This document shows, in pieces, positions 26,464 through 35,478 of a stretch of DNA of 64,000 nucleotides (its first letter is position 1; each line of letters starts with the position of its first letter). The stretch comes from Calothrix parasitica NIES-267 (GTDB lineage: Bacteria; Cyanobacteriota; Cyanobacteriia; Cyanobacteriales; Nostocaceae). The stretch lies in assembly GCF_002368095.1 (NCBI RefSeq), contig NZ_AP018227.1, positions 186,001 through 250,000 of the forward strand, written 5' to 3'. The position numbers and the translations under genes are program-made. The notes beneath the pieces are model-generated. The model did not search any database. It was not told the origin of the DNA and saw only the letters and a list, made by a program, of their open reading frames with translations.

Positions 26464-27555
26464 TCATTTCAAGTAATCAAATGGATGAGATTCCAAAGCC
26501 AGATAAGCTGTGACTCGTGGTTTTTTCTGCTTATCTCGACGGAATGAAATGCATGAATGTATTCCAGAACGGGAATTAAGGGAACGACTTGTCACTGCTT
26601 TAATCGAACTGTCGTAAATAGAAGCTGGAAGATTTTTTTCAACGAGATAGTTATAAATACGCTCTCGCATTACAGCGTCATTATCAGCATAAGGTGTAAG
26701 TGGGATTTGAATTGTTGCTGTATTTGGGGTACTTGGATTACCTTCAATAAAAGCGAAACAAGAAATGACAGGTCTTTTAGATAATACTGTCGTATCTGCA
26801 ATAGCCTGACAAAATTCGGTAATATCTCCCGGTACGTAATTACGTGCAACACTGTACATTTTCTCCAGTTCTTCTGCTGTAATGTCACGGTGTTGCCAAT
26901 AGATTTTTACTCTGGCTTCTGGTTTTGCAGATAAATCTAAAGAAAAGTATTTGAGTTCATTTTTGGCTGGGTCTTGCTCTTTTAAAACAGCCTCTACAGC
27001 TAACCAAGACTCTTTTAATCCAAGACGCTTAAAGGTTTCCTTAATTATGTCATTTGTTTCCTCTTTACCCTTTGCTTGTGGATTTAAATAGATTTTAAAC
27101 TCTGATTTTTTGTTGGGTAAAAAGCAAGCTCCATGCCACATTGCAAAATGGGCAGACTCGTCTTCAGGGAAAAATAGGTCGCTAACCTGATTTAATCTGG
27201 TTAAACTTGCGCCATAATTATCCATCAGCCAATAATTAAATTGCATCCCTGCTCGCCAATTAGACAGCAAACTAAAACCATCTCTTTGGGATTCACATAA
27301 AATCCTTAGCTCTGGAGTATCGCTATCGATTGCAACTGAAAACTCAAATGGAGTATGGTCATCAGCTATCCCAGACAACCATAGTGGTTTCTTGTCAATG
27401 TTGTTATTTCCCCATGATGAAGTCATCTGTTTGAAAACTTCCATTATCTCCAAGGTTTTATGCTTCATCTCGCAGATATTAACCAGGGAAGACAATCTTT
27501 CTGAACCATATTCCAGGTATGTAGGTGTTTTTAAAGCAGTCTGTTGTGCATACAT
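26464..27555 (-). CDS. Aromatic (indole) prenyltransferase, DMATS/ABBA family
   Basis: A 363-residue protein of the ABBA-barrel prenyltransferase family. It shows the family's strand motifs with alternating charged residues: FEFSVAIDSDTPELRILCES near the start, FKIYLNPQAKG near the middle, ARVKIYWQH (the diphosphate-binding Lys and Arg strand) and VTAYLALES at the end. Enzymes of this group attach a dimethylallyl or geranyl unit to tryptophan or other indoles without needing a DDxxD motif, and none is seen. It is the first gene of the minus-strand cluster. I chose the ATG at 27555 because GGAG lies 8 bases upstream; a longer frame from ATG 27624 lacks a ribosome site. The acceptor substrate and prenyl length cannot be told from sequence. 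Confidence 0.85.
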   Translation of the reverse strand: MYAQQTALKTPTYLEYGSERLSSLVNICEMKHKTLEIMEVFKQMTSSWGNNNIDKKPLWLSGIADDHTPFEFSVAIDSDTPELRILCESQRDGFSLLSNWRAGMQFNYWLMDNYGASLTRLNQVSDLFFPEDESAHFAMWHGACFLPNKKSEFKIYLNPQAKGKEETNDIIKETFKRLGLKESWLAVEAVLKEQDPAKNELKYFSLDLSAKPEARVKIYWQHRDITAEELEKMYSVARNYVPGDITEFCQAIADTTVLSKRPVISCFAFIEGNPSTPNTATIQIPLTPYADNDAVMRERIYNYLVEKNLPASIYDSSIKAVTSRSLNSRSGIHSCISFRRDKQKKPRVTAYLALESHPFDYLK

Positions 27556-28298
27556 AGTTGAGACTCCAATTATTCTTGTACTAGTCGTAGAAATGCTTGT
27601 GTGCCAATCTTTTGCACTAATCATGCAAAATCTAGATACATGTTATAAGTTGTTACGCATTTAATTTGTATAATGCTAGCGACCATCTTGGTCGCATTAC
27701 AGTATTTTTTAATTTTATTGTTATACAAATTAGCCGCGCATCAACCTATCAGCTATACATTATCTTCCGCAATTTACACACACGAAAAGTCCCATAGAGG
27801 AATTGGAAAAACTTTTCATTCTAAAGCAAGGGAGTTAAATAGAATGCTACTTCCTAAAGGTGATAACCGATTGCCAAAAAAATGTTTTAACTCATGTAAA
27901 AAGTTAATAAGCAATAAATAGTCAGATAAATAATGCTTAGAATCTTAGATGTGAATTATGTATTTCCTTTGTGCAAAATTTAAATAAATTAAGGGGTATA
28001 AAACCTTTATTTCTGTCATTAAAGGAATACAAAATTTGCATTATTTGGGCTGTTGTTCTTTTCTATACACTTATTAATATCACATTATAATTTATTTCTT
28101 TTGTATCTAGGAACACAAGCATCATATTTTTTTAATGTTTATCTGCTTGATAATAGATTGATGCTTGAATAAGGTCATTGTGACCTAATTTAACTTCCAA
28201 TCACCATATTTCAGCATTTGCAGCGTTTTATATAGAATATATATATACGTGAGAAAGAAGCGAGTAATCACTCACTCATCTAATTTAGGTTTAAGTTA
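27556..28298. other. Upstream region of the prenyltransferase cluster
   Basis: About 740 bases without a supported gene. It must contain the cluster promoter (minus strand). At 27668-27673 the plus strand reads TATAAT, followed at once by a 7-bp hairpin GCGACCA-tct-TGGTCGC (27679-27695) and, about ten bases later, a T-run. This could be an attenuator or a small plus-strand transcript. An 82-codon frame on the plus strand starts inside that TATAAT, has no family match and is not called. Confidence 0.4.
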
Positions 28299-28320
28299 TA
28301 GAACCTCGAATGGGATCTAT
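28299..28320. repeat. Terminal inverted-repeat end of the IS5-type remnant
   Basis: TAGAACCTCGAATGGGATCT plus AT lies just outside the stop codon of the transposase remnant. The same 22 bases occur at 49854-49875 as the left end of a MITE-like element, which marks this as the element's end. Confidence 0.75.
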
Positions 28321-28500
28321 CTAATCAGTTGCCAATCTTTTAAGCATCAGTCTAACAAAGCAGAGATTAACTTTGGTGCTAGAATTTGCAAGGGTTTTCT
28401 CAAAATTTTTGACCAAGCTTTTATATCTCTCCATCCAAGAATTAATTATTTCCATGATCCACCTCGCTTTTACTGGGACAAAACCTACCTTCCCTTTACT
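28321..28500 (-). pseudogene. IS5-family transposase, C-terminal remnant
   Basis: The minus strand encodes GFVPVKARWIMEIINSWMER, continuing YKSLVKNFEKTLANSS and ending CFVRLMLKRLATD before TAG. This is the C-terminal end of an IS5-type DDE transposase, where the RW-x-x-E motif holds the catalytic Glu. Frames upstream of about 28500 show stops and no transposase sequence, so only about 60 codons remain. It sits between the prenyltransferase cluster and the beta-lactamase fusion gene and hints that the region was acquired or rearranged. Confidence 0.75.
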
Positions 28501-28591
28501 ACAAATATTATTTGCTATTGACCTAACGTTTATTTTTTATTGGTGAAAATTTAAAAAGCTTACATATTACGGTTGATTCCTCATAAATTAA

Positions 28592-28620
28592 AAACCCGGT
28601 TCCTTTAAAAAACCGGGTTT
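28592..28620 (-). terminator. Terminator of the beta-lactamase/hydrolase fusion gene
   Basis: AAACCCGGTT and AACCGGGTTT form a 10-bp stem. Read on the minus strand it is followed by a T-rich run, 42 bases after the stop codon of the large fusion gene. Confidence 0.8.
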
Positions 28621-28661
28621 CTAAATTTTCAGAAATTATTTAGAAGTTCGATAATAAATAA

Positions 28662-31600
28662 TTAAACAATTACGAAATTTTCAACACTCAAAACATTAGC
28701 ATCAATTCCTTGCAAAATTCCTAAACCCATTCCATCAACAGCAATTAAAGTATTATCGTTCTGTTGAGTAATACTAATATCTTCAAACCCAATCCCTAAG
28801 CCAGCAATTCCAATTACGTCTTCACCAATCGTAAAATCAGTAATAGCATTTGCAGCGTCGGGAGTTTCAGCAACAGCAACCCAGAATTGGTCTGCACCTT
28901 CACCACCAGTGACAATATTATTCCCACCAGATGTAGCAAAGAAACGGTCATTTCCTGCTTCACCAAAAACGCGAGAATCTTTTCCTAAAATTAAGATGTC
29001 ATCACCTTCACCACCATAAATTCGATTGTCACCTTCACTACTATTAGAAGCATCAATTAAATCATTTCCCTTACCAGCGAAAATAATTTTATTGCTATCT
29101 TCCACTTCAATAACATCATTATCAACAGTTCCAAAGATGGGTTCCTGATTTATCGAACCACCTGTTTCGAGCAATTCAAAAGTAACTTCTGGATAGGTCG
29201 AATTATCAGCGACGAGTAAAGGACTATCTTCGTTATTCAGATATTTATCGAAGAAAGCAACTGTATAATCATTAATAATTGTAGTTGCTCGTTCCGGGTC
29301 AATCGGAGCAATAAAATTTTCTAAATCACCTAAATCAACCCCAGAATCTTTTAGCTGGTTCAAGAAAATAGGTATGTCGCTAAAACTTTGATGATTTGTA
29401 TCGTCAATTGTGAGTTGATAACCATCATTTTGCATATTTTTAATAAAAGATTCTCGTATTTCCTGCAATTCCTTTGATAATGGGTCTGTAGGAGTACCAA
29501 CCCCAAAAACGTCGCTGTTCATAAACATAAATGGTTGACTCAAACTTTCATCAACTCTATTAATTAACAGCGAACCATCTAAATTAATTCCAGCTTTGAA
29601 ACGGTCATCTTGTAATAATGTTTCAGCAGCTGTAGCACCACCTAATGAATATCCCAGAAAACCAACATTATCTAAATCTAGTTTTCCACTCAAAAGTCCT
29701 TCACCTGCATTAATATCTTCTAATTCATCTAATACAAATTGTGCATCTTCTGCTCGAACTCCTACACTTTGTCTAGCAGCTTCTAGAAATTCTGCTTCAT
29801 TTTGTACGTTAAATACGGGAGACTGACCTACTATTCGTCCGTCAGGAAAAACAGTTAGAGGAGCATCATAGGTATGGTTCATACTGACTACTACATAACC
29901 TTGAGAAGCTAACTCTTCTCCATTAGTTGTAGTAAATTCCGATGGAGTTCCGAAACCATGAGAAAATAATAAGACGGGATAATCGGATTCAGTATCAGCA
30001 ACAGGAGCATTGATAATGCTATTGGTAGATATCTGTTTATTTAATTCAATTAATTCTTCCTCAGACAAACCAAAACCCGATGCTAGCTCTCGACTTAATT
30101 CTTCACTCAAATAAGGAGCGGTTTCTCCTTCGGAGATTTCGGTAGGATACCAAACTTTAACAGTTAACTCTCGATTATCGTCAGGGTCTTCGGTATATAT
30201 TTCTTCTCTTTCCAAATCTTGGAAATAATAATCAGCAGTTCCTACAGAATATTCACCAGTTGGTTCGGGGAAGGATAATCCAGAAGAATCATCGCTGACA
30301 AAATTATCTTCACTTAAACTATCAGCATTTACATCTTGCAAAATTGCAATATCCGCACCATCGAGGGTAATTACAGCATCTTTACCTTCTTGGGTAATAT
30401 CAATATCTTCTAAACCAACACCCAAATTAGTAATATCAATCAAATCGTCATCAACTTTGAAATCAAAAACTTTATCTGTCCCTTCATTGAGTTTCAGGAC
30501 GAATACATCCTTACCAGCACCACCATTCAAACTATCATTACCCAAACCACCTATTAGAGTATCATCACCAGCATCACCCCAGAGTCGGTCTTTTCCAGCT
30601 TCACCAAAAATCAGGTCATTACCAGCTTTACCACCGATACGGTCATTCCCCATTCCACCGTAAATGGTGTCATCCCCACCAACACTTCCACCACCGGAAC
30701 TATTATTTAAATCTCCTCGTAAAACATCATCACCACCTTGACCGAAAATTAGGTCATTACCCAAACCCCCAGCGATAGTATCGTTACGTTCCTCACCAGC
30801 AAGGGTATTATCCGCTTCATTACCTACTATGACATCGCTTTCTTCTGGGACAATTCCACCAAACTTGAGAAATTTTTGTAATTTGGTTGAATCATCTGCA
30901 TAATCTGGATTAGTAAAAAGTTGAAAAAACTTTTCTCCGTCTATATCATCATCGCCAAGTTTTGCAAGTTTATTTTTATCATTAATTAAAGCAATCAAAT
31001 CAGCTTTACTATCAATTCCATTAACTACATCAATTAAATCATTAACAAAATTATTGCTTAAAGAATCGAGCCATTCTTCAGTAGTAATATTACTATTAGG
31101 TTCGCCGAATAAAGTATTATTAACAGCCGAAAATATAGAATCTATCGCAGATGGTAAGGAATCGGAAGCTTGATTTGTCAGAATTACAATAGTAGTATCT
31201 TTCTCGGGGAAATATTGCATCTTACTAACGTACCCAAAAGTTCCGCCATCATGACCCCAAATTTCTCCCCAAGGAGTTAGTTCTTCATATATACCCAATC
31301 CATAATCATCACCAACCTCTACTTCTCTCTCATCAATATTTGACCAGGAAAGCATATGATTCAAACTTTCAGGTGTTAATAATTCTCCACCAAAAAGTGC
31401 GTTGCTAAAACGGGATACATCCTTAGTATTCGAGATAATTGCACCATCTGCTAAGGTAAAAGCAAGCGATGAAAATGAATTTTTTGTCTCTTCAAGAATA
31501 CCATCCGAGCCAAAACTTCCATCTTCTCCGATTAAATCAGCATACCCATTAACGAATCTATCTTCTGGAATTTTATCTCCTACAAAATAAGTATTTTCTA

Positions 31601-32210
31601 AACCTAATGGCTCTAAAATTAAACGGTTCACTTCATCTTGATAAGAATTACTCGTAGCAGCTTCAATTAGCATTCCCAATAAAAGATAATTAGTATTGGA
31701 ATAATTAAATGATTCCCCAGGAGCAAAATCAGGATTTTCACCAGCTACATAATTGTTAATTATTGCTTCCCGACTCCAATCAACATCAGCACCATTTTGA
31801 AAAGCTAATTCATCTGCGAACCACTTTTGGTTTGTATAGTTAGCAATACCACTCGTATGATTCAATAATTGCTCTATATTAATATCCTTAGCATTCGGAA
31901 CATTATCAACAATAGAATCAGGCAGCCATTTATCTAAAGTATCTTGTAAATTAAGCTTCTCTTCTTCCACCAACTTGAGAATCGTTGCTGATGTAAACGT
32001 TTTACTAATACTACCGATTTTGAATAATTCATCTGGATTTAATGGTTTTTCTGTCTCCAAATTAGAAACTCCACTAGCACCAAACCAAGTACCCTCAGAA
32101 TTGATGACAGCTACTGTCGTACCAGCTATTCCAGCACTTTCTACAGCAGAATCGAGATTTGTTTGTAACTGTTGAGCGAGTTCGGAAGAGATATTTCTAT
32201 TCATTTTCAT
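28662..32210 (-). CDS. Secreted double hydrolase: beta-lactamase-like domain + RTX repeats + alpha/beta hydrolase + export module
   Basis: An 1182-residue protein with four parts. Residues about 5-370 are a class C beta-lactamase/DD-peptidase-like serine hydrolase: S67-I-S-K70, FNYSNTNY near 172, GHDGGTFG near 315. About 460-600 are RTX calcium-binding nonapeptides (GGLGNDLIFGQGGDD, GGMGNDRIGG, GGAGKDVF). About 640-1050 form an alpha/beta hydrolase resembling platelet-activating-factor acetylhydrolases, with LLFSHGFG and the nucleophile elbow GYSLGGA near 853. The end carries RTX-like turns and a variant of the shared tail (GGEGADQFWVAV, DFTIGEDVIGI). There is no signal peptide. AGGA precedes the start. 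It likely hydrolyses esters or amides outside the cell, with two independent active sites. Substrates are unknown; it need not be a true beta-lactamase. Confidence 0.9.
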   Translation of the reverse strand: MKMNRNISSELAQQLQTNLDSAVESAGIAGTTVAVINSEGTWFGASGVSNLETEKPLNPDELFKIGSISKTFTSATILKLVEEEKLNLQDTLDKWLPDSIVDNVPNAKDINIEQLLNHTSGIANYTNQKWFADELAFQNGADVDWSREAIINNYVAGENPDFAPGESFNYSNTNYLLLGMLIEAATSNSYQDEVNRLILEPLGLENTYFVGDKIPEDRFVNGYADLIGEDGSFGSDGILEETKNSFSSLAFTLADGAIISNTKDVSRFSNALFGGELLTPESLNHMLSWSNIDEREVEVGDDYGLGIYEELTPWGEIWGHDGGTFGYVSKMQYFPEKDTTIVILTNQASDSLPSAIDSIFSAVNNTLFGEPNSNITTEEWLDSLSNNFVNDLIDVVNGIDSKADLIALINDKNKLAKLGDDDIDGEKFFQLFTNPDYADDSTKLQKFLKFGGIVPEESDVIVGNEADNTLAGEERNDTIAGGLGNDLIFGQGGDDVLRGDLNNSSGGGSVGGDDTIYGGMGNDRIGGKAGNDLIFGEAGKDRLWGDAGDDTLIGGLGNDSLNGGAGKDVFVLKLNEGTDKVFDFKVDDDLIDITNLGVGLEDIDITQEGKDAVITLDGADIAILQDVNADSLSEDNFVSDDSSGLSFPEPTGEYSVGTADYYFQDLEREEIYTEDPDDNRELTVKVWYPTEISEGETAPYLSEELSRELASGFGLSEEELIELNKQISTNSIINAPVADTESDYPVLLFSHGFGTPSEFTTTNGEELASQGYVVVSMNHTYDAPLTVFPDGRIVGQSPVFNVQNEAEFLEAARQSVGVRAEDAQFVLDELEDINAGEGLLSGKLDLDNVGFLGYSLGGATAAETLLQDDRFKAGINLDGSLLINRVDESLSQPFMFMNSDVFGVGTPTDPLSKELQEIRESFIKNMQNDGYQLTIDDTNHQSFSDIPIFLNQLKDSGVDLGDLENFIAPIDPERATTIINDYTVAFFDKYLNNEDSPLLVADNSTYPEVTFELLETGGSINQEPIFGTVDNDVIEVEDSNKIIFAGKGNDLIDASNSSEGDNRIYGGEGDDILILGKDSRVFGEAGNDRFFATSGGNNIVTGGEGADQFWVAVAETPDAANAITDFTIGEDVIGIAGLGIGFEDISITQQNDNTLIAVDGMGLGILQGIDANVLSVENFVIV

Positions 32211-32318
32211 TGTGATACATTCCTTGTATTTAGTTATTAATAAATTGGTGCGTGACTGAGAAGATTTTGGGTTATGAATGGTTCCAAACTCCTAGTTTCA
32301 ACTATGGAAACAATTTAA

Positions 32319-32343
32319 AGTTCAAAATTCAAAATTCAAAATT
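32319..32343. repeat. Short tandem repeat (TTCAAAA)
   Basis: Three to four copies of the heptamer TTCAAAA in the gap between the fusion hydrolase and the small secreted protein. STRR-type repeat. Confidence 0.7.
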
Positions 32344-32416
32344 GTTTGACGGTAAAATAAATTTTGTTTGTTAGTCTCGATGAGACATCGTAATTGTCAC
32401 ACACCCTACAAATTAT

Positions 32417-32956
32417 TTATTGACTTATAATCGCTTTTTCACCGGTCATTGATTTAGCGATGTCTAATAATTCTGTTTGAGAAGCGACTTCAGATAATGT
32501 AACAATGCCAAACTTTTGATTATCCTGTTCCCAAGCGACATAACTAATCTTTGCATTTCCTTTTCCGCGAGTAAAGAAGAAACCACTAATCCCATTATCC
32601 AGATTTACCCGTTGAAGATTATCTCCTTTAGGAGGCCAATGTTCTACAGCTTTAGTTGGTATAGCTGCAATTGCACCAATAATACACGAGTTTGGATTTG
32701 GAGAAGATTCACAGTCAGATTTAAGGCTAATATTGACTTTTAAACCTTTTTTATCTGAAGTGACAAAAGGATATATAGGAGTATCGGAAGCAGGAATATA
32801 GGAAGGTAAACGCATAGTCAACCCTGATGGTAGTGATGAACGGATATCACCTATTAAAGGCTTAAATATATCTGCCGATTCACCATGAGCAGAGGGTGTA
32901 TTAATGAAAAAGCTGGTAGACAATACCAAAAAACTGAGCAAGAAATTACTTTTCAT
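32417..32956 (-). CDS. Small secreted protein of unknown function
   Basis: A 179-residue protein with a clear Sec signal peptide (KSNFLLSFLVLSTSFFINTPSAHG, cleavage probably after the AHG or nearby). The mature part is a compact alpha/beta domain with two cysteines in SDCESSPNPNSCIIG that could form a disulfide. The ATG is preceded by AAGGA. I do not recognise a named family. Such proteins are common in cyanobacteria and are often periplasmic or cell-surface. It is transcribed divergently from the DUF4114 remnant and lies upstream of the fusion hydrolase with a separate 200-base gap. Confidence 0.75.
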   Translation of the reverse strand: MKSNFLLSFLVLSTSFFINTPSAHGESADIFKPLIGDIRSSLPSGLTMRLPSYIPASDTPIYPFVTSDKKGLKVNISLKSDCESSPNPNSCIIGAIAAIPTKAVEHWPPKGDNLQRVNLDNGISGFFFTRGKGNAKISYVAWEQDNQKFGIVTLSEVASQTELLDIAKSMTGEKAIISQ

Positions 32957-33145
32957 TTTTCCTTATCTGAAAGCCTTCTCTAGTAAATTAACTTCAGATA
33001 TTCATATTTCAATATTGTCTATGGTCATGCATATTTATGACTAAAGTCATAGCAACAATTTCGACATAAAATTTAATGCTATACCAAAAGACAAACAAAA
33101 ATAATCATATTTTTAAACCGGAGATAATAAATTGTTAAAGAGTAA

Positions 33146-33700
33146 ATAGCACAAGCCCAGTTTGCTGGTTTCGCATTCGATGTCCCAGTTACACGAGGAG
33201 AAGAAAACGAAGGATTCAAAGACAACTATCTTGATTAGAGCGGCTTTCAGGGTGATGTAGAAGTAACATACACTATCAGCAGAGAAGCTGATTTCGATAA
33301 CAGCGTTTACTTCTACTCTGTTGATGATATTACAGGTGGTATTGGTAGAGTAGAAGCTGGAACTGATGATTACTTGGAAGCTGTACTAGGTAATGTTATT
33401 ACTCCTGCATTCTCAACAACCGACGATAATCAAGAAACTGCAAAGTTAGTCAATATGGAAGCTGGTAGCATTATCGGTACAATGATTATTGCTGATGGAA
33501 CCTTAGCGCAGTTACAAGATGCAGACAATAGCAACGACCCAAGCGTTTACTTCTCATTTGGTAGCAGCAGTGATGGTTTTGACCATATTAGACTTAAAGA
33601 AGGTACAAACAACGTACTTGAGTATGAAGACTTACCCAGCGCTGGTGAAGCGGACTTTGATGACTTAAAAATTGAGTTTACTGGTTTTAAAAGCATGTAA
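33146..33700 (+). pseudogene. DUF4114-domain protein, interrupted by an in-frame TAG
   Basis: The frame reads AQFAGFAFDVPVTRGEENE, then an in-frame TAG at 33236-33238, and continues as a DUF4114 domain (VYFYSVDDITGGIGRVEAG near the middle, FDHIRLKEGTNN, YEDLPSAGEADFDDLKIEF at the end). No start codon with ribosome site lies before the TAG, and a TAA precedes it. It resembles the C-terminal DUF4114 domains of the metalloprotease and the VWA protein in this window. ATG 33374 could start only a 108-residue piece missing half the domain. I read it as a truncated, decayed copy. Confidence 0.7.
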
Positions 33701-33751
33701 TTCAATGCAGCAATAGTATTTATTTGAAATAGCTTAAAATTTGCATATACT

Positions 33752-33775
33752 CGGTTTCTGAAAGAAACCGGGTTT
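33752..33775 (+). terminator. Rho-independent terminator
   Basis: CGGTTTC-tgaaa-GAAACCG followed by GGTTTTT, about 50 bases after the DUF4114 remnant. Confidence 0.8.
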
Positions 33776-34239
33776 TTCAATTTGATTAAAATTTTTATTC
33801 AACTTAAACAGTCATTTGCTTCATTAGAATACACGAGGTAGATTTATACAAAAAAGTAGATAACAAAACATCGAATTTAGATAAATTTAAAATGAAACTA
33901 CTTTTAATTCCGGTTCTCGCACTATCCTGTTCATTGCACTGCTTTACTCTTACCCATGTCGTGATTTAACCTAAACTCATCTACAATTCGTATTAAACAA
34001 AAAAATAGAAATAGAAAGTTTATTCTTACATATAAAAATCTAAAATAATTACTTGATATACATGGTTTGTCTGAGCCTGTATTGTCATCTTAAAATGTTA
34101 TAAAAAATCTAAAACAAATATTTATAAGTATTCTTGATTACCGATTTATAGCTTTGATTGAGTTTTATTAAAGACTTTGCTTCTATTATTTCTGCTCGTA
34201 GCTTCTTTAAGTAGAGATACACAAATATCCATAGTCAAT

Positions 34240-35478
34240 ATGATTAATCAAAATTATCAGAGCATCACCAACATTTCTCTTCTCAAAGAAATCAGTCCTC
34301 AAGCTGCTACAAACTCATTTACCAACTTCATCACATTTGGTGATAGTCTGGCAGATGTTGGTAACTTTTATATTACTAACCGGTCAACTAATCCAGAATC
34401 TCCACCTTACGCAGATGGACGCTTTTCCAACGGTGAATTAGTCCCGGAAATTATTGCGAAAGAATTAGGTTTATCAGCTTCTACTCCTTCCCTCGATGGT
34501 GGAAATAACTATGCATTTGGAACTGCAGAAACTGGTTCTGGCTTTTCTGATGAAGGTTTACCTAACGTTGGGGAGCAAATTAAAGCATATTTAAATACAG
34601 ATACTCCTGTAGAAAGTGATATTTTCTTTATTAGTGCTGGCTCAAACAATTTCTTTCCTGATATAGATGACGAAATAATACCGGATAATATCGCTGCACC
34701 TGCAAGTGTATTAGAAGGATTAACAGAAAATATCACTACCTTAGCGGATGCAGGTGCTGAAAACTTTATTATTCCTAATCTTGCGCTGCTGGGTACAGTT
34801 CCATATGCGAAAGAAGGTGGAATTAGCGACGCTTTAAATTCAGCATCAACTGAATTTAATTCTTTGCTCGATACTAAACTAGATAATCTCTCTGAGGAAC
34901 TCGGAATAAATATTATTGAATTAGACATTGCTAGTGAAATTGCTAGGATTCGAGCAAACCCAGAAGATTTCGGATTAGTAAATGTTGAGGAACCTGCTTT
35001 AAATGAGAATAACGAAATTGTCGTACCCAACCCCAACCAATATTTTTGGTGGGATGAATTTCATGCAACAAATCTTGTTTCAAATTTAATTGCTCAAGCT
35101 GTAATTGATGAGATTCCTAAAAATACAGTTGGATTCAAAAACACTAACACTTTTTCTTTAGTTTCATATTTTAAGAATTCCTTAACTGCTTCCTTTGAAG
35201 AAAATAGCAGCGACTCAGCATTTACCTTCAGAAATGCAAACGAATATTTACATGAATTTGTTATCAGTAATACCATCGAGATAGATTCAGCAAATAAAAC
35301 CAATTTGAATTTAGAAAATGAATTTTATAAGGGTTTAGCATCAACCAAATTTGAAAGCACAGAAAAATTTGATTTATCCTACATCCCTACTTTCACAACA
35401 AATAATGACAGCTTCTACCAAATAGAATTCGTGGATAGTATATTCAAATTCGATGGTTTAAGCTTAACAACTAATTAG
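34240..35478 (+). CDS. SGNH/GDSL-type esterase or lipase
   Basis: About 412 residues from the chosen ATG. It shows the GDSL block I motif ITFGDSLADVGNF with the nucleophile serine, a block III-like FISAGSNNFF and the block V motif WWDEFHATN holding the catalytic Asp and His. This matches the plant-type and bacterial thermolabile-hemolysin branch of GDSL esterases. The last 130 residues are an extension rich in Asn, Phe and Ser with no recognised domain. An in-frame TTG at 34177 would add a hydrophobic LLLLFLLVASLS stretch, but it lacks a basic n-region and a ribosome site. It lies among secreted hydrolases, so export is likely. The substrate is probably a lipid or acyl ester. Confidence 0.8.
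   Translation: MINQNYQSITNISLLKEISPQAATNSFTNFITFGDSLADVGNFYITNRSTNPESPPYADGRFSNGELVPEIIAKELGLSASTPSLDGGNNYAFGTAETGSGFSDEGLPNVGEQIKAYLNTDTPVESDIFFISAGSNNFFPDIDDEIIPDNIAAPASVLEGLTENITTLADAGAENFIIPNLALLGTVPYAKEGGISDALNSASTEFNSLLDTKLDNLSEELGINIIELDIASEIARIRANPEDFGLVNVEEPALNENNEIVVPNPNQYFWWDEFHATNLVSNLIAQAVIDEIPKNTVGFKNTNTFSLVSYFKNSLTASFEENSSDSAFTFRNANEYLHEFVISNTIEIDSANKTNLNLENEFYKGLASTKFESTEKFDLSYIPTFTTNNDSFYQIEFVDSIFKFDGLSLTTN

Noticed and set aside
27673-27921. 82-codon plus-strand frame upstream of the prenyltransferase
   Set aside because: Starts inside a TATAAT box, has no ribosome site and no family features.
28249-28521. 90-codon plus-strand frame
   Set aside because: It is the antisense shadow of the IS5-type transposase remnant, whose protein sequence is recognisable on the minus strand.
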